From CAYRLW01 sp964425215 (lineage in GTDB: Bacteria; Spirochaetota; Spirochaetia; Treponematales; Breznakiellaceae), in contig CAYRLW010000008.1 in the NCBI GenBank assembly GCA_964425215.1, positions 1-64,000 of the forward strand: 64,000 nucleotides of DNA. Direction: 5' to 3'. Below, in pieces: positions 17,056 to 25,795 of the stretch. The stretch's first letter is position 1. Each line of letters opens with the position of its first letter. A program made the position numbers and the translations under genes. Under the pieces are notes generated by a model. The model had not been told where the DNA came from. It made no database searches and worked only from the letters and a program-made list of their open reading frames with translations.

Positions 17056-19476
17056 ATGAAAAGAACGGTAGACGATGATACAAAAGAAATTATCGAGTCC
17101 TTTATCGCCGAAGCCTACGAACGGCTGGACGAAGCGGAAGCCAAGTTGGAAAAACTGGGGGGGACCGAGGATAGGGAAATTTTCAACGCGGTGTTTAGGC
17201 TGTTCCATTCGGTCAAGGGTTCCGCGGGATTTTTAAACTTTGAACGGGTAAAAACCCTGACCCACCAGGCGGAGACCCTTTTAGACGGCTTTATCAAAGA
17301 AGGTCTCCCCTGTACCCAGGAAGCCCTGGATGTGGTCTACGCCACCATCGACCTTTTGCGGGAGCTCATCCAGAACGTGGAACAAACCTTCGCGGACGAT
17401 GAATCCGCCGAAAAGGTGGACGCCCAGGTGTCCCAGCTGGTTTCCCTCCTCGCTAGCCTCCGGGCTTCCAAAACCGCGCCGGAGGTGACCGTTCCCCCGG
17501 TAATCGACGACAGTCCGCCGCCGCGGGCCCGGAATCGGATCCTGTTGAACGACCTGGTTACCCGGGATATGGCGGAACGCTTTGTGGCCGAATCGGCGGA
17601 CCTGGTGGAACGGGTAGAACGGGACGCCCTGGCCCTGGAAAGCGCGGCGGACCGCTTGGAGTCGGTCCATTCCATGTTCCGGGCCATCCATACGATCAAG
17701 GGCAACGCGGGTTTTTTTGGCTACGGGGCCCTGGAATCCGCTTGTCGGGACCTGGAGGGTATTTTGGATTCGGCCCGCAAGGGGGATACGCCCTTGAACG
17801 ACGCCTTTATTAACACGGTCCTTTCCCGGGTAGACGGCATCAGGGCCCAGCTTAACTCGGTGGACTACGTGGAAGAGGGGGCGGAACAGATCCTGGGGGC
17901 CTCCGGCGGAAGTCCCTCTGCCGAAGCTCCCTCTGCCGAAGCGTCTGCTACACCCCCGTCAGTAAAGCAGGAAGTTCCAGCGGCTTCGGAGCAGGGTGCT
18001 TCGGAAAAGCCCCCGTCGGAGGAAGCGCCGTCGGCGGGGGAAGCGGAGCGTACGCCGGGGAGCGTAGCGCCCAGGGGGACGAATCCGGCGGAAACCTCGG
18101 GGATTACGGAGTATAAGCCCATCGGTGAAATTTTAGTGGACATAGGCGCCGCTCCGGAGGATGCGGTCCGGAAGGCCCTGGAGACCCAGGAAAAGCCCGT
18201 GGGCCAACTTTTAGTGGAAGAGGGGGTCGTTAAATCCGAGGATGTGGATCGGGCCCTGCAAATCCAGCGGTCCCTGGGGGGACCCAGCGCCGCCCCCGTG
18301 GAGGAAACCCACCGCCGGGAAATCCGGGTGGACACGGTCAAACTGGACAAGCTCTTTGACCTGGTGGGGGAACTGATCACCGCGGAGGCCATGGTGTACA
18401 ACAGCCCCGAACTGCGGGACCTTAAGCTGGATCAGTTCAACAAATCCTTCAACGCCCTGACAAAGATCAGCCGGGAAATCCAGGAAACCTCCATGATGAT
18501 CCGCATGATCCCCCTGGAGGGGCTTTTCCACAAAATGTCCCGCCTGGTCCGGGACCTGTCCCGAAAGTTCAACAAGAGCGTGGACTTTCAAATTTCCGGG
18601 GAAGACACGGAGATGGACAAAAACGTGATCGAACAGATCTCCGATCCCCTGGTGCATATTATCCGAAACGCCCTGGATCACGGGCTTGAAAGTTCCGAGG
18701 AACGGAAAAAACGGGGAAAAAGCGAAACCGGGCAGGTAAGCCTGAGCGCCCGCTACGAGGGTTCGGAAATTTGGGTCAGTATTAAGGACGATGGGGCGGG
18801 GTTGAACCGGGAAAAAATACTGAACAAGGCCATAGAAAAGGGGATGATCCAGGGGGACCCCCTGGCTATAAGCGATAAGGAGCTGTGGCAGTTTATCTTT
18901 GAGCCCGGTTTCTCTACCGCCCAGGTGGTTTCCGACGTTTCGGGCCGGGGTGTGGGAATGGACGTGGTTAAGCGGAACCTGGAAAAAATCCGGGGCCGGG
19001 TGGACGTCCGCACCGAAGCGGGCAAGGGAACCGAGTTTATCCTCCAAATTCCCCTGACCATGGCCATAATCGACGGGATTACGATCCGCATCGGCGAAGG
19101 CTTCTATTCCATCCCCCTGTCGGATATCCTGGAATTTTTTAAGGCCCGGCCCGAACAGATAACGGTAACCGAACAGGGCCTGGAGACGGTGAACCTCCGG
19201 GGACAAATTATGCCCCTGCTTAAACTGGGAGAGATTTTTAAGGTCCCCGGGGCCAGCCTAAATCCCACCGAGGGGATCATCCTGGTGGTCCAAAGTACCG
19301 GAAAGCGGGCCTGCCTTTTAATCGACGAGGTTATCGGGAACCAGCAGATCGTCATCAAAAACCTTTCCGAGTACCTGGGCAAGGTGGAAGGCCTTTCGGG
19401 GTGCAGTATTTTAGGGGATGGTACGGTCTCCTTTATCATCGATACGGGACGTTTAATCGGCCTACGGCTTGAATAA
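17056..19476 (+). CDS. cheA: chemotaxis histidine kinase CheA with two Hpt domains
   Basis: 806 residues from the ATG at 17056 (GGGGA upstream). Domain order: Hpt1 with HSVKGSAGF (His about 51), Hpt2 with HTIKGNAGF (His about 212), an Ala/Ser/Glu/Pro-rich linker (about 285-350), a tandem module about 354-407 with two copies of a pattern IGEILVDIGA...ALETQ / VGQLLVEEGV...ALQIQ, then the P3 dimerisation helices (KLDKLFDLVGELITAEA), an intact HATPase (RNALDHGLESSEER; DDGAGL; GRGVGMDVVK) and a C-terminal CheW-like domain. The module resembles the N-terminal domain of GspE/MshE-type proteins and occupies the place of the usual P2 CheY-binding domain. It phosphorylates CheY and CheB in receptor arrays. 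Confidence 0.95.
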   Translation: MKRTVDDDTKEIIESFIAEAYERLDEAEAKLEKLGGTEDREIFNAVFRLFHSVKGSAGFLNFERVKTLTHQAETLLDGFIKEGLPCTQEALDVVYATIDLLRELIQNVEQTFADDESAEKVDAQVSQLVSLLASLRASKTAPEVTVPPVIDDSPPPRARNRILLNDLVTRDMAERFVAESADLVERVERDALALESAADRLESVHSMFRAIHTIKGNAGFFGYGALESACRDLEGILDSARKGDTPLNDAFINTVLSRVDGIRAQLNSVDYVEEGAEQILGASGGSPSAEAPSAEASATPPSVKQEVPAASEQGASEKPPSEEAPSAGEAERTPGSVAPRGTNPAETSGITEYKPIGEILVDIGAAPEDAVRKALETQEKPVGQLLVEEGVVKSEDVDRALQIQRSLGGPSAAPVEETHRREIRVDTVKLDKLFDLVGELITAEAMVYNSPELRDLKLDQFNKSFNALTKISREIQETSMMIRMIPLEGLFHKMSRLVRDLSRKFNKSVDFQISGEDTEMDKNVIEQISDPLVHIIRNALDHGLESSEERKKRGKSETGQVSLSARYEGSEIWVSIKDDGAGLNREKILNKAIEKGMIQGDPLAISDKELWQFIFEPGFSTAQVVSDVSGRGVGMDVVKRNLEKIRGRVDVRTEAGKGTEFILQIPLTMAIIDGITIRIGEGFYSIPLSDILEFFKARPEQITVTEQGLETVNLRGQIMPLLKLGEIFKVPGASLNPTEGIILVVQSTGKRACLLIDEVIGNQQIVIKNLSEYLGKVEGLSGCSILGDGTVSFIIDTGRLIGLRLE

Positions 19477-19488
19477 AAGGAGTGGAAC

Positions 19489-21879
19489 ATGAAAATTTTA
19501 GCGAAATTGCTTACCGGCTTTGTGGCGGTAGCCCTGCTGGCCGCGGTGGTCGGCGTGGTTGGGATTGTCCAAATGGGTTCTCTGAGTGGCAATATTAAGG
19601 ATTTGTCAAACCAGACTATTCCCGTCCTGGAAAACCTGCGGATCATCGACGCCCAATTGACCACGGTTAAAATGGCCGTCCGCAGTATGACGAATCCCCT
19701 GGGGTTGGGGGACAAGACCTTTATAGACCGGCAAATAACCAACATTAACGCCGCCCGGACCGCCTACAAGGCCGCCCGGGACGCCTACGAAAAAATTCCC
19801 ATGGTAAGCGAGGAGGAGCGGCTCTACAAGGATGTACAGGCCCTCTACGACCCGGCGGCGGCCTTTAACGACCAGATTATAGCCCTGGTAACCCAGGCTC
19901 AAACGGCGACCCCAGCGGAAGCCCAGGCCCTGTATCAGCGGGTGTTCACGTTGATCAACAGCGACCAGCGGTTGACCTTTGATAACCTGCAGAAGGCCCT
20001 TATCAAAGTAATCGACTACGACAAGCAGTACTACGGGGTGGAAATGCCCCGCCACGCGATCCAAAGCGCCGACGCCGCGATCCTGCTTCTCCTTATCGTC
20101 ACGGTTTTGGCCTTTGTGGTGGCCATCCTTTTGGGAATTTTCCTGGGTACCAGCATTTCCCGGTCCCTGAACAAGGCCACGGCGGTTATCGGCAAAATCG
20201 CCCGGGGGGACCTGTCGGAACGCTTTACGGTCAAATCCCGGGACGAGTTTAAGCAGGTATCCGAGGCCCTGGGCACCATGGCTGACAACATCCAGGGTCT
20301 GATAAACGAAGCCGGCGTCCTGACGAAGGCTGCGGTGGAGGGCCGTCTGGCCACCCGGGGGGACGCGAACAAGTTCCAGGGGGGGTACCAGGAAATTGTA
20401 AAGGGGGTCAACGCGACCTTGGACGCGGTCATCGGGCCCCTAAACGTTACCGCCAAGTACGTGGACGACATCAGCAAGGGTGTCATTCCACCTATTATCA
20501 CGGATAATTACAACGGGGAATTCAATATCATTAAAACAAACCTCAACTCGGTGGTGACGATGATGAGCGAACTGCTGGCCGAGACGGATAAGCTGGTAAA
20601 GGCCGCCATAAACGGCCAGTTAGCTACCCGGGCCGACGCCACCAAATTCCAGGGGGGCTGGCACCAGTTAGTAGCGGGGGTGAACGAAACCCTGGAAACG
20701 GTAATCGCGCCGGTCAACGAGACCATCGCGGTTCTGAAACAGTTGGCCCAGGGGGATATGACGATCCAGGTTACGGGGGATTATAAGGGCGACTTCGATA
20801 TCCTTAAAACCGCTTTGAATGATTCGATCAACTCGATCAACGAAATTCTCGTGCAGGTATCCCTGGCGGTGGAACAGGTGACGGCGGGAAGCCAGCAGGT
20901 AAGCCAGGCGAGCCAGGCCCTAAGCCAGGGGGCCACGGAACAGGCGAGCAGTTTGGAAGAGATAACCAGCTCGGTGACGGAAATCGCGGGGCAGACCAAG
21001 CAGAACACGGAGAACGCGGTACGGGTGAACGGCCTGTCGGGGGAGGCGAAGGAGAGCGCCGTGGCGGGGGACAGCCAGATGAAGGCCCTGGTGAAGGCGA
21101 TGGAGGACATCAACCGGAGCGCCGAGGAAATCGGGAAGGTGGTGAAGGCGATCGACGACATCAGCTTCCAGATCAACCTGTTGGCGTTGAACGCCAACGT
21201 GGAGGCGGCCCGGGCTGGCAAGTACGGGAAGGGGTTCGCGGTGGTGGCGGAGGAGGTGAGGAACCTGGCGGTCCGGTCCGCGGGGTCGGTAAAGGAAACC
21301 ACGGCGATGGTGGAGGAAGTAAAAAAGAATATCGGCAAGGGGAACAACCTGGTAGAAGCGACGGCGAAGCAGTTAAGCACCATCGTGACGGGGGTAAGTC
21401 AGGTGGCGAGCCTGGCGGAAGAGGTGGCGACGGCGAGCCGGGAGCAGAACCAGGGGTTAGAGCAGATCAGCACGGGGCTGAACCAGATAGACCAGGTGAC
21501 CCAGTCGAACACGGCCAGCGCGGAAGAGAGCGCCAGCGCGGCGGAGGAGCTGTCGAGCCAGGCCCAGCAGTTAAAGGCCATGATCGGGAAGTTCAAACTG
21601 CGGGCGGGGGAAGGACACCTGAGCGAGGAACAGATGATGGCGGCCCTGCGGGCCGAAATGGCTCGAGGCCGAACCCACCTGGGCGGCGGAGCTACCGGTG
21701 GGGCACAAGCCGCTGTTTCTCCCAAGGTACGGTCCCTCACGTTGCATAAGGAAGACGGCAAAACCGCTACCCCCCATTCCGCTTCGGCCCCGGCTCCCCA
21801 CGCGGCCCCGGGGGCGAAACGTTTAGTGAATCCCGCGGACGTCATCAACCTGGATGACGACGACTTTGGCAAGTTCTAA
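19489..21879 (+). CDS. methyl-accepting chemotaxis protein with serial HAMP domains
   Basis: 796 residues; AAAGGAG precedes the ATG. Two membrane segments (about 5-27 and 195-222) enclose a four-helix-bundle type periplasmic domain (about 30-190). After the membrane come a canonical HAMP and two more HAMP-like units, each containing a related 'ATRADATKFQGGW'-type sequence, then the signalling hairpin, identical in DNA for 819 bp to the MCP at 12815. The tail ends VINLDDDDFGKF, an acidic/aromatic end that might be a CheR or CheD docking site, although it is not the enteric NWETF pentapeptide. It lies 12 bp after cheA and is the second gene of the chemotaxis operon. Confidence 0.93.
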   Translation: MKILAKLLTGFVAVALLAAVVGVVGIVQMGSLSGNIKDLSNQTIPVLENLRIIDAQLTTVKMAVRSMTNPLGLGDKTFIDRQITNINAARTAYKAARDAYEKIPMVSEEERLYKDVQALYDPAAAFNDQIIALVTQAQTATPAEAQALYQRVFTLINSDQRLTFDNLQKALIKVIDYDKQYYGVEMPRHAIQSADAAILLLLIVTVLAFVVAILLGIFLGTSISRSLNKATAVIGKIARGDLSERFTVKSRDEFKQVSEALGTMADNIQGLINEAGVLTKAAVEGRLATRGDANKFQGGYQEIVKGVNATLDAVIGPLNVTAKYVDDISKGVIPPIITDNYNGEFNIIKTNLNSVVTMMSELLAETDKLVKAAINGQLATRADATKFQGGWHQLVAGVNETLETVIAPVNETIAVLKQLAQGDMTIQVTGDYKGDFDILKTALNDSINSINEILVQVSLAVEQVTAGSQQVSQASQALSQGATEQASSLEEITSSVTEIAGQTKQNTENAVRVNGLSGEAKESAVAGDSQMKALVKAMEDINRSAEEIGKVVKAIDDISFQINLLALNANVEAARAGKYGKGFAVVAEEVRNLAVRSAGSVKETTAMVEEVKKNIGKGNNLVEATAKQLSTIVTGVSQVASLAEEVATASREQNQGLEQISTGLNQIDQVTQSNTASAEESASAAEELSSQAQQLKAMIGKFKLRAGEGHLSEEQMMAALRAEMARGRTHLGGGATGGAQAAVSPKVRSLTLHKEDGKTATPHSASAPAPHAAPGAKRLVNPADVINLDDDDFGKF
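20832..21650 (+). repeat. 819-bp perfect direct repeat, copy 2 (MCP signalling domain)
   Basis: This block is identical to 14593-15411. Recombination between the two copies would delete 6239 bp including the degenerate kinase and cheA and would fuse the two MCPs in frame. Confidence 0.97.
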
Positions 21880-21891
21880 AGGGGGTTCCTT

Positions 21892-22413
21892 ATGGAAACT
21901 AAAAACAAGGGCGAGCTGATGGACGAAATGCTCGACGACGAGGAAGAGGATACCCAGGCGAATAAGTATCTATTCTTCCGGATCGACCGGGAGTCCTACG
22001 GCATAGGGATCCGGCATATTATCGAAATCGTGGAACTCCAGCGGATCTCCATGGTCCCCGATATGCCGGCCTACGTTAAGGGGGTTATCAACCTGCGGGG
22101 AAAGGTAATCCCCGTGGTGGACCTGCGGCTCCGGTTTGGGATGAACGAACGGCCCTACGACGATAGGACCTGCATCGTGGTCAGCGAAATTGGGGGTGTC
22201 AGCCTGGGGTTCATCGTCGATACGGTGGAAGAGGTTCTGGAAATTCCGGAAAGCCAGGTAGAGCCGGCGCCCCGATTTAAAACCGTATCGGGACAGGATC
22301 GGTATATCCTTGGCATGGGAAAGGTCGGCGAGGCGGTCAAAATCCTTTTGGACGTGGAAAAACTGATAAAGGACGAGGATGTCCGACGGCTTTCCGAACA
22401 GGCCGCCGGATAG
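21892..22413 (+). CDS. cheW: chemotaxis adaptor CheW
   Basis: 173 residues, one CheW domain after a 25-residue acidic N-terminal tail (MDEMLDDEEEDTQ). Typical features are YLFFRIDRESYGIGIRHI, VPDMPAYVKGVINLRGKVIPVVDLR and the Arg of the receptor/CheA interface. It links CheA to MCP tips in the array. It lies 12 bp after the MCP gene and 5 bp before cheR. Confidence 0.95.
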   Translation: METKNKGELMDEMLDDEEEDTQANKYLFFRIDRESYGIGIRHIIEIVELQRISMVPDMPAYVKGVINLRGKVIPVVDLRLRFGMNERPYDDRTCIVVSEIGGVSLGFIVDTVEEVLEIPESQVEPAPRFKTVSGQDRYILGMGKVGEAVKILLDVEKLIKDEDVRRLSEQAAG

Positions 22414-22418
22414 GGACC

Positions 22419-23264
22419 ATGGACGATATCCTGCTGTCCCTGTCGGATGCCGAATTCTACGGTATCGTGGAATTGGTGTACCAGCGTTTTGGCATCCGCC
22501 TGACGGAGCAGAAGCGAAGCCTGGTGGTGGGCCGGCTTTCCAAGCGGGTTCGGCAGTTGGGCCTTCTTTCCTTCGCCGCGTATCTGGAGTACATCCGGCA
22601 GGACAGGAGTTCCCAGGAATTGGTGGAGTTTATCAACCGAATCTCCACCAACCATACGTTTTTTTATCGGGAGGGAGCCCACTTCGACTTTTTTATGGCC
22701 CAGGTGCTGGGGGACCTGCAGAGCCAGCTTGAACGGGATCCCCGGTATCCCCTGCGCCTTTGGAGCGCCGGGTGCGCCACCGGCGAGGAACCCTATACCC
22801 TGGCCATGGCGCTCCTGTATACCCTGGGCCCCCTGGCCAGCTCGGTGGACTGGGGAATTTTGGCCACCGACGTTTCCCGTAAGGCCCTGGAAGAGGCCAT
22901 CGCGGGGGTGTACAACGAAGGCCGGCTAAAGGAACTGCCCGAGGCCTGGCGGAAACGGTTTTTAGAGCCCGCGGGAGGGGACCTGTGGGCCGTAAAGCCG
23001 GAGGTCAAGAAGGGTGTCCTCTTTAAACGGCTCAATTTGATGAACGAAAGCTACCCCTTTAAGGGGCAGTTTGACGTGATTTTTTGCCGAAATGTGATGA
23101 TCTATTTTGACGTACCGGTTCGTAAAGCCCTGGTGGACCGGTTGTACCGGTATACCAAGGTGGGGGGCTACCTGTTTGTGGGCCATAGCGAATCCTTGCC
23201 CCGGGATACCTGTCCGTACCGGTATATCAGCCCGGCGATTTATAAAAAGGAAATCGAGGAATGA
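22419..23264 (+). CDS. cheR: chemotaxis protein methyltransferase CheR
   Basis: 281 residues, the standard length. It uses S-adenosylmethionine to methylate Glu residues of MCPs. The N-terminal helical domain (LVEFINRISTNHTFFYRE) is followed by the SAM-binding fold with WSAGCATGEEPYTLAM, LATDVS and FCRNVMIYFD. The gene ends with a 4-bp overlap into the ParA gene. Confidence 0.96.
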   Translation: MDDILLSLSDAEFYGIVELVYQRFGIRLTEQKRSLVVGRLSKRVRQLGLLSFAAYLEYIRQDRSSQELVEFINRISTNHTFFYREGAHFDFFMAQVLGDLQSQLERDPRYPLRLWSAGCATGEEPYTLAMALLYTLGPLASSVDWGILATDVSRKALEEAIAGVYNEGRLKELPEAWRKRFLEPAGGDLWAVKPEVKKGVLFKRLNLMNESYPFKGQFDVIFCRNVMIYFDVPVRKALVDRLYRYTKVGGYLFVGHSESLPRDTCPYRYISPAIYKKEIEE

Positions 23265-24154
23265 GTTTAAAAGAACGGGGTGTGACGGTTATAGCGGTGG
23301 CCAACCAGAAGGGCGGGGTAGGAAAAACGGCCACCGTAGCGGCCCTGGCCACGGGACTTGCCCGATGGGGGGAGCGGGTCTTGATGATCGACGGGGACCC
23401 CCAGGGGAACCTGTCCCTCCATTTTGGCGCGGTGGGCCAGGAACGGGATCTGGGCTACCTTTTGGAAGCCCTTTCCCCGGGGTCTCAGGATGCTCCCAGT
23501 CACCAGGACCCGTCCCAGCCGCGGGAGCAATCCCAGCCGCGGGAACCGTCCCAGCCGCGGGAGCAGTCAAAGTCCCAGGACCAGCCCCGGTCAAAAGCGG
23601 CCCTGGAGGGGTGCATCAAAAGGCGGGTCAAACAGAATTTGGACCTGCTACCCATGACCCGGCGGCACCTGCGGACCGAACTGGGGGACCGGCGGATCGA
23701 TGGGGGAGCAAGCGCCCTGGGTGCCTGGATCCAGAAGCTTCGGGGTTCCTACGATTGGATCCTCATCGATACGTCCCCCTCCAACGGATCCTTGGAGCGG
23801 GTGTTGATTTCCGCCGCCCAGGGGGTTTTGGTTCCCCTGGAGTTTCAGCTTTTTTCCGTTTCGGGTCTGGAATCCCTGCTGGCGGACCTGCGGGATTATG
23901 GACAGCGCGTAGGCCGGGATATCCAGCCGGAGGCTTTAATTTTTACCAAGGCCGAAAACGGTCTTGCCCGGGTTACGGAGTATAGAAAAATTTTTGTATC
24001 CTTCCGGATACCGATTTTTGAGGTCTGTAAATCCGAATACGTCAACAGGACCTTTGAACGGGGAAAAACGATATGGGAAGTGGGACCCACCAGCTACGTG
24101 GCCCAGGACTACGAACGGATTATAAAGAAATTATTTTTGGGGATAGGGGAATGA
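23261..24154 (+). CDS. ParA-family ATPase of the chemotaxis operon
   Basis: 297 residues. The deviant Walker A motif is QKGGVGKTAT (about 17-26), followed by MIDGDPQGNLSLHFG and the Walker B-like LIDTSPSNG. ParA homologues in chemotaxis clusters of other bacteria (ParC of Vibrio, PpfA of Rhodobacter) position the chemoreceptor array; the same role is likely here. An unusual Ser/Gln/Pro insert (about residues 80-112) contains repeats of SQPREQ/SQPREP, encoded by three near-identical 18-bp units at 23515-23568. The gene overlaps cheR by 4 bp and the next gene by 4 bp, so it is translationally coupled within the che operon. Confidence 0.9.
   Translation: MSLKERGVTVIAVANQKGGVGKTATVAALATGLARWGERVLMIDGDPQGNLSLHFGAVGQERDLGYLLEALSPGSQDAPSHQDPSQPREQSQPREPSQPREQSKSQDQPRSKAALEGCIKRRVKQNLDLLPMTRRHLRTELGDRRIDGGASALGAWIQKLRGSYDWILIDTSPSNGSLERVLISAAQGVLVPLEFQLFSVSGLESLLADLRDYGQRVGRDIQPEALIFTKAENGLARVTEYRKIFVSFRIPIFEVCKSEYVNRTFERGKTIWEVGPTSYVAQDYERIIKKLFLGIGE
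23515..23568 (+). repeat. three 18-bp coding tandem repeats within ParA
   Basis: Three units of about TCCCAGCCGCGGGAGCAA encode SQPREQ/SQPREP/SQPREQ. The copies differ by a few bases near their 3' ends. Confidence 0.75.
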
Positions 24155-24696
24155 AAGAGGGTGTAAAAAATGTACGGGATCGACTGACGGCCCAAACGGA
24201 GCGGCGCTTTACCCAAGCAAGCGGTTCCTACTCCATTTCCAGCGCCGCCCGGGTAAAAATACTAAAAAAGTTTTTGGGTTCCTGGGCAGTCCGGGAGCAC
24301 CTGGAGGGGGGGGAAAGCTACGGGGAACGCTTTGTGGCCCGAATCGTAAAGGACTCCCCCGTAGAGGGTTTAACGTACCTATCGGATTACGATTTTCAAG
24401 ATACGCTCTGCGTAAAACACGTGGAAATCGCGGGCATCCTACGCTCAGAGGAAGGCCCCCTGGAGTACCGCTATAAAATGGTAGTAGCCCTGGTTTGGGA
24501 CATCGCCGGTCCTGAACAGCTGGTCCTGCGGCCCCGTTTGGGATACCAGTACACCACCCTGGGCGGAGACGTGGTGGCCTTTAAGGAGCTGGAGGAAAGC
24601 AAGGGCCAGAGTGTTTTTACCACGTTTAAATTCCAGGAAGATTCTCTTATTTTAGAAGAGGGCGACGATTATAAACGGTTGGAGCGGATGGTATGA
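24151..24696 (+). CDS. unknown protein in chemotaxis operon between ParA and CheB
   Basis: About 181 residues. The ATG at 24151 overlaps the ParA stop (ATGA). Not recognised. The first 45 residues are basic with FTQASGSYSISSAARVKILKKFLGSW; the rest looks like alternating beta strands with many charged residues (YRYKMVVALVWDIAG, LRPRLGYQYTTLGGDVVAF). No signal peptide or membrane segment. Because it is locked between ParA and CheB by 4-bp overlaps on both sides, it probably works in array positioning or receptor adaptation, but nothing in the sequence says how. Confidence 0.7.
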   Translation: MKEGVKNVRDRLTAQTERRFTQASGSYSISSAARVKILKKFLGSWAVREHLEGGESYGERFVARIVKDSPVEGLTYLSDYDFQDTLCVKHVEIAGILRSEEGPLEYRYKMVVALVWDIAGPEQLVLRPRLGYQYTTLGGDVVAFKELEESKGQSVFTTFKFQEDSLILEEGDDYKRLERMV

Positions 24697-25793
24697 GCGA
24701 CCAGGGGGATACCAGGGTTGACGAACGGGAAGGGAGCGAAACCAAACGGATCCGCGTCCTTATCGTGGACGATTCGGCGGTAGCCCGGGATCTTTTGGAC
24801 CGGGGCCTAAGCCGGGACCCCCGTATCGAAGTGGTCGGCAAGGCTTCGGACGCCTACGCCGCCCGGGATAAAATCGTCTTTCTTAAGCCCGACGTGATGA
24901 CCCTGGACGTGGAAATGCCGAAGATGGACGGGATCGAGTTCCTTCGGCGTCTGATGCCCCAGTTTCCTATTCCCACGGTGGTGGTTTCCGCGGTTACCAC
25001 CGAAGGTTCCCGCCGGGCTTTGGAGGCCCTGGACGCGGGGGCTCTGGAGGTGGTGGGCAAACCTAGCGCCCTGGGCGCCACCGCCCTGGGGGAAATGATC
25101 GCCGATTTGACGGAAAAGGTAATTTCCGCCGCCCGGGCGGATATGTCCAAGCTTAACATTCGGCCCCGTTCTCCCAAAACGGAAAAAAAGATACATTTTC
25201 CCAAAACGGCGGGATCCCAGGGGCGGCGGCTTATCGCCATCGGCGCCTCCACCGGGGGTACCGTAGCCTTGCATAAAATTATCGAAGCCCTGCCGGATAA
25301 CCTGCCCCCGGTGGTAATCGTTCAGCACATGCCCCCGGTGTTTACCCGCATGTTCGCCGATTCACTGGACCGGACGTCGGCCCCCCACGTGGTGGAGGCG
25401 GAGGACGGGATGGCCCTTGGTCCCGGAATGGTGGCCGTAGCCCCGGGGGATCGGCACCTGACCCTTCGCTTTACCCAGGGTTCCTACGTGGCCCGGCTTT
25501 CCGACGAGGCCAAGGTAAGCGGACACCGGCCCTCGGTGGACGTGCTGTTCCATTCCGTAGCCCAGGAGGCGGGCCGCGATGGCCTGGGGGTCCTGTTAAC
25601 CGGTATGGGCCGCGACGGGGCCGACGGCCTTTTGGATCTTCGTAAACGCGGAGGCCACTGCATAGCCCAGGACGAGGCCAGTTCGGTGGTTTGGGGCATG
25701 CCCCGGGAGGCCTGGCTTCTAGGGGCCGCCGAACGGCTTGTTCCCCTGGACCGCATGGCCCAGGAAATCGTAAGTCTGGTGGGTAAGGAGTAG
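24693..25793 (+). CDS. cheB: chemotaxis protein-glutamate methylesterase CheB
   Basis: 366 residues. The N-terminal receiver domain has IVDDSAVARDLL and the phospho-acceptor Asp in TLDVEMPKMDG. The C-terminal methylesterase has the Ser-His-Asp triad in IGASTGGT, VQHMPP and GMGRDGADG. It removes methyl groups from MCPs and counteracts CheR. It overlaps the preceding unknown gene by 4 bp and lies 2 bp before cheD. Confidence 0.96.
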   Translation: MSDQGDTRVDEREGSETKRIRVLIVDDSAVARDLLDRGLSRDPRIEVVGKASDAYAARDKIVFLKPDVMTLDVEMPKMDGIEFLRRLMPQFPIPTVVVSAVTTEGSRRALEALDAGALEVVGKPSALGATALGEMIADLTEKVISAARADMSKLNIRPRSPKTEKKIHFPKTAGSQGRRLIAIGASTGGTVALHKIIEALPDNLPPVVIVQHMPPVFTRMFADSLDRTSAPHVVEAEDGMALGPGMVAVAPGDRHLTLRFTQGSYVARLSDEAKVSGHRPSVDVLFHSVAQEAGRDGLGVLLTGMGRDGADGLLDLRKRGGHCIAQDEASSVVWGMPREAWLLGAAERLVPLDRMAQEIVSLVGKE

Positions 25794-25795
25794 CC

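Noticed and set aside
18211..19206. 331-codon minus-strand ORF
   Set aside because: It is antisense to the catalytic part of cheA, and the composition is that of a shadow frame.
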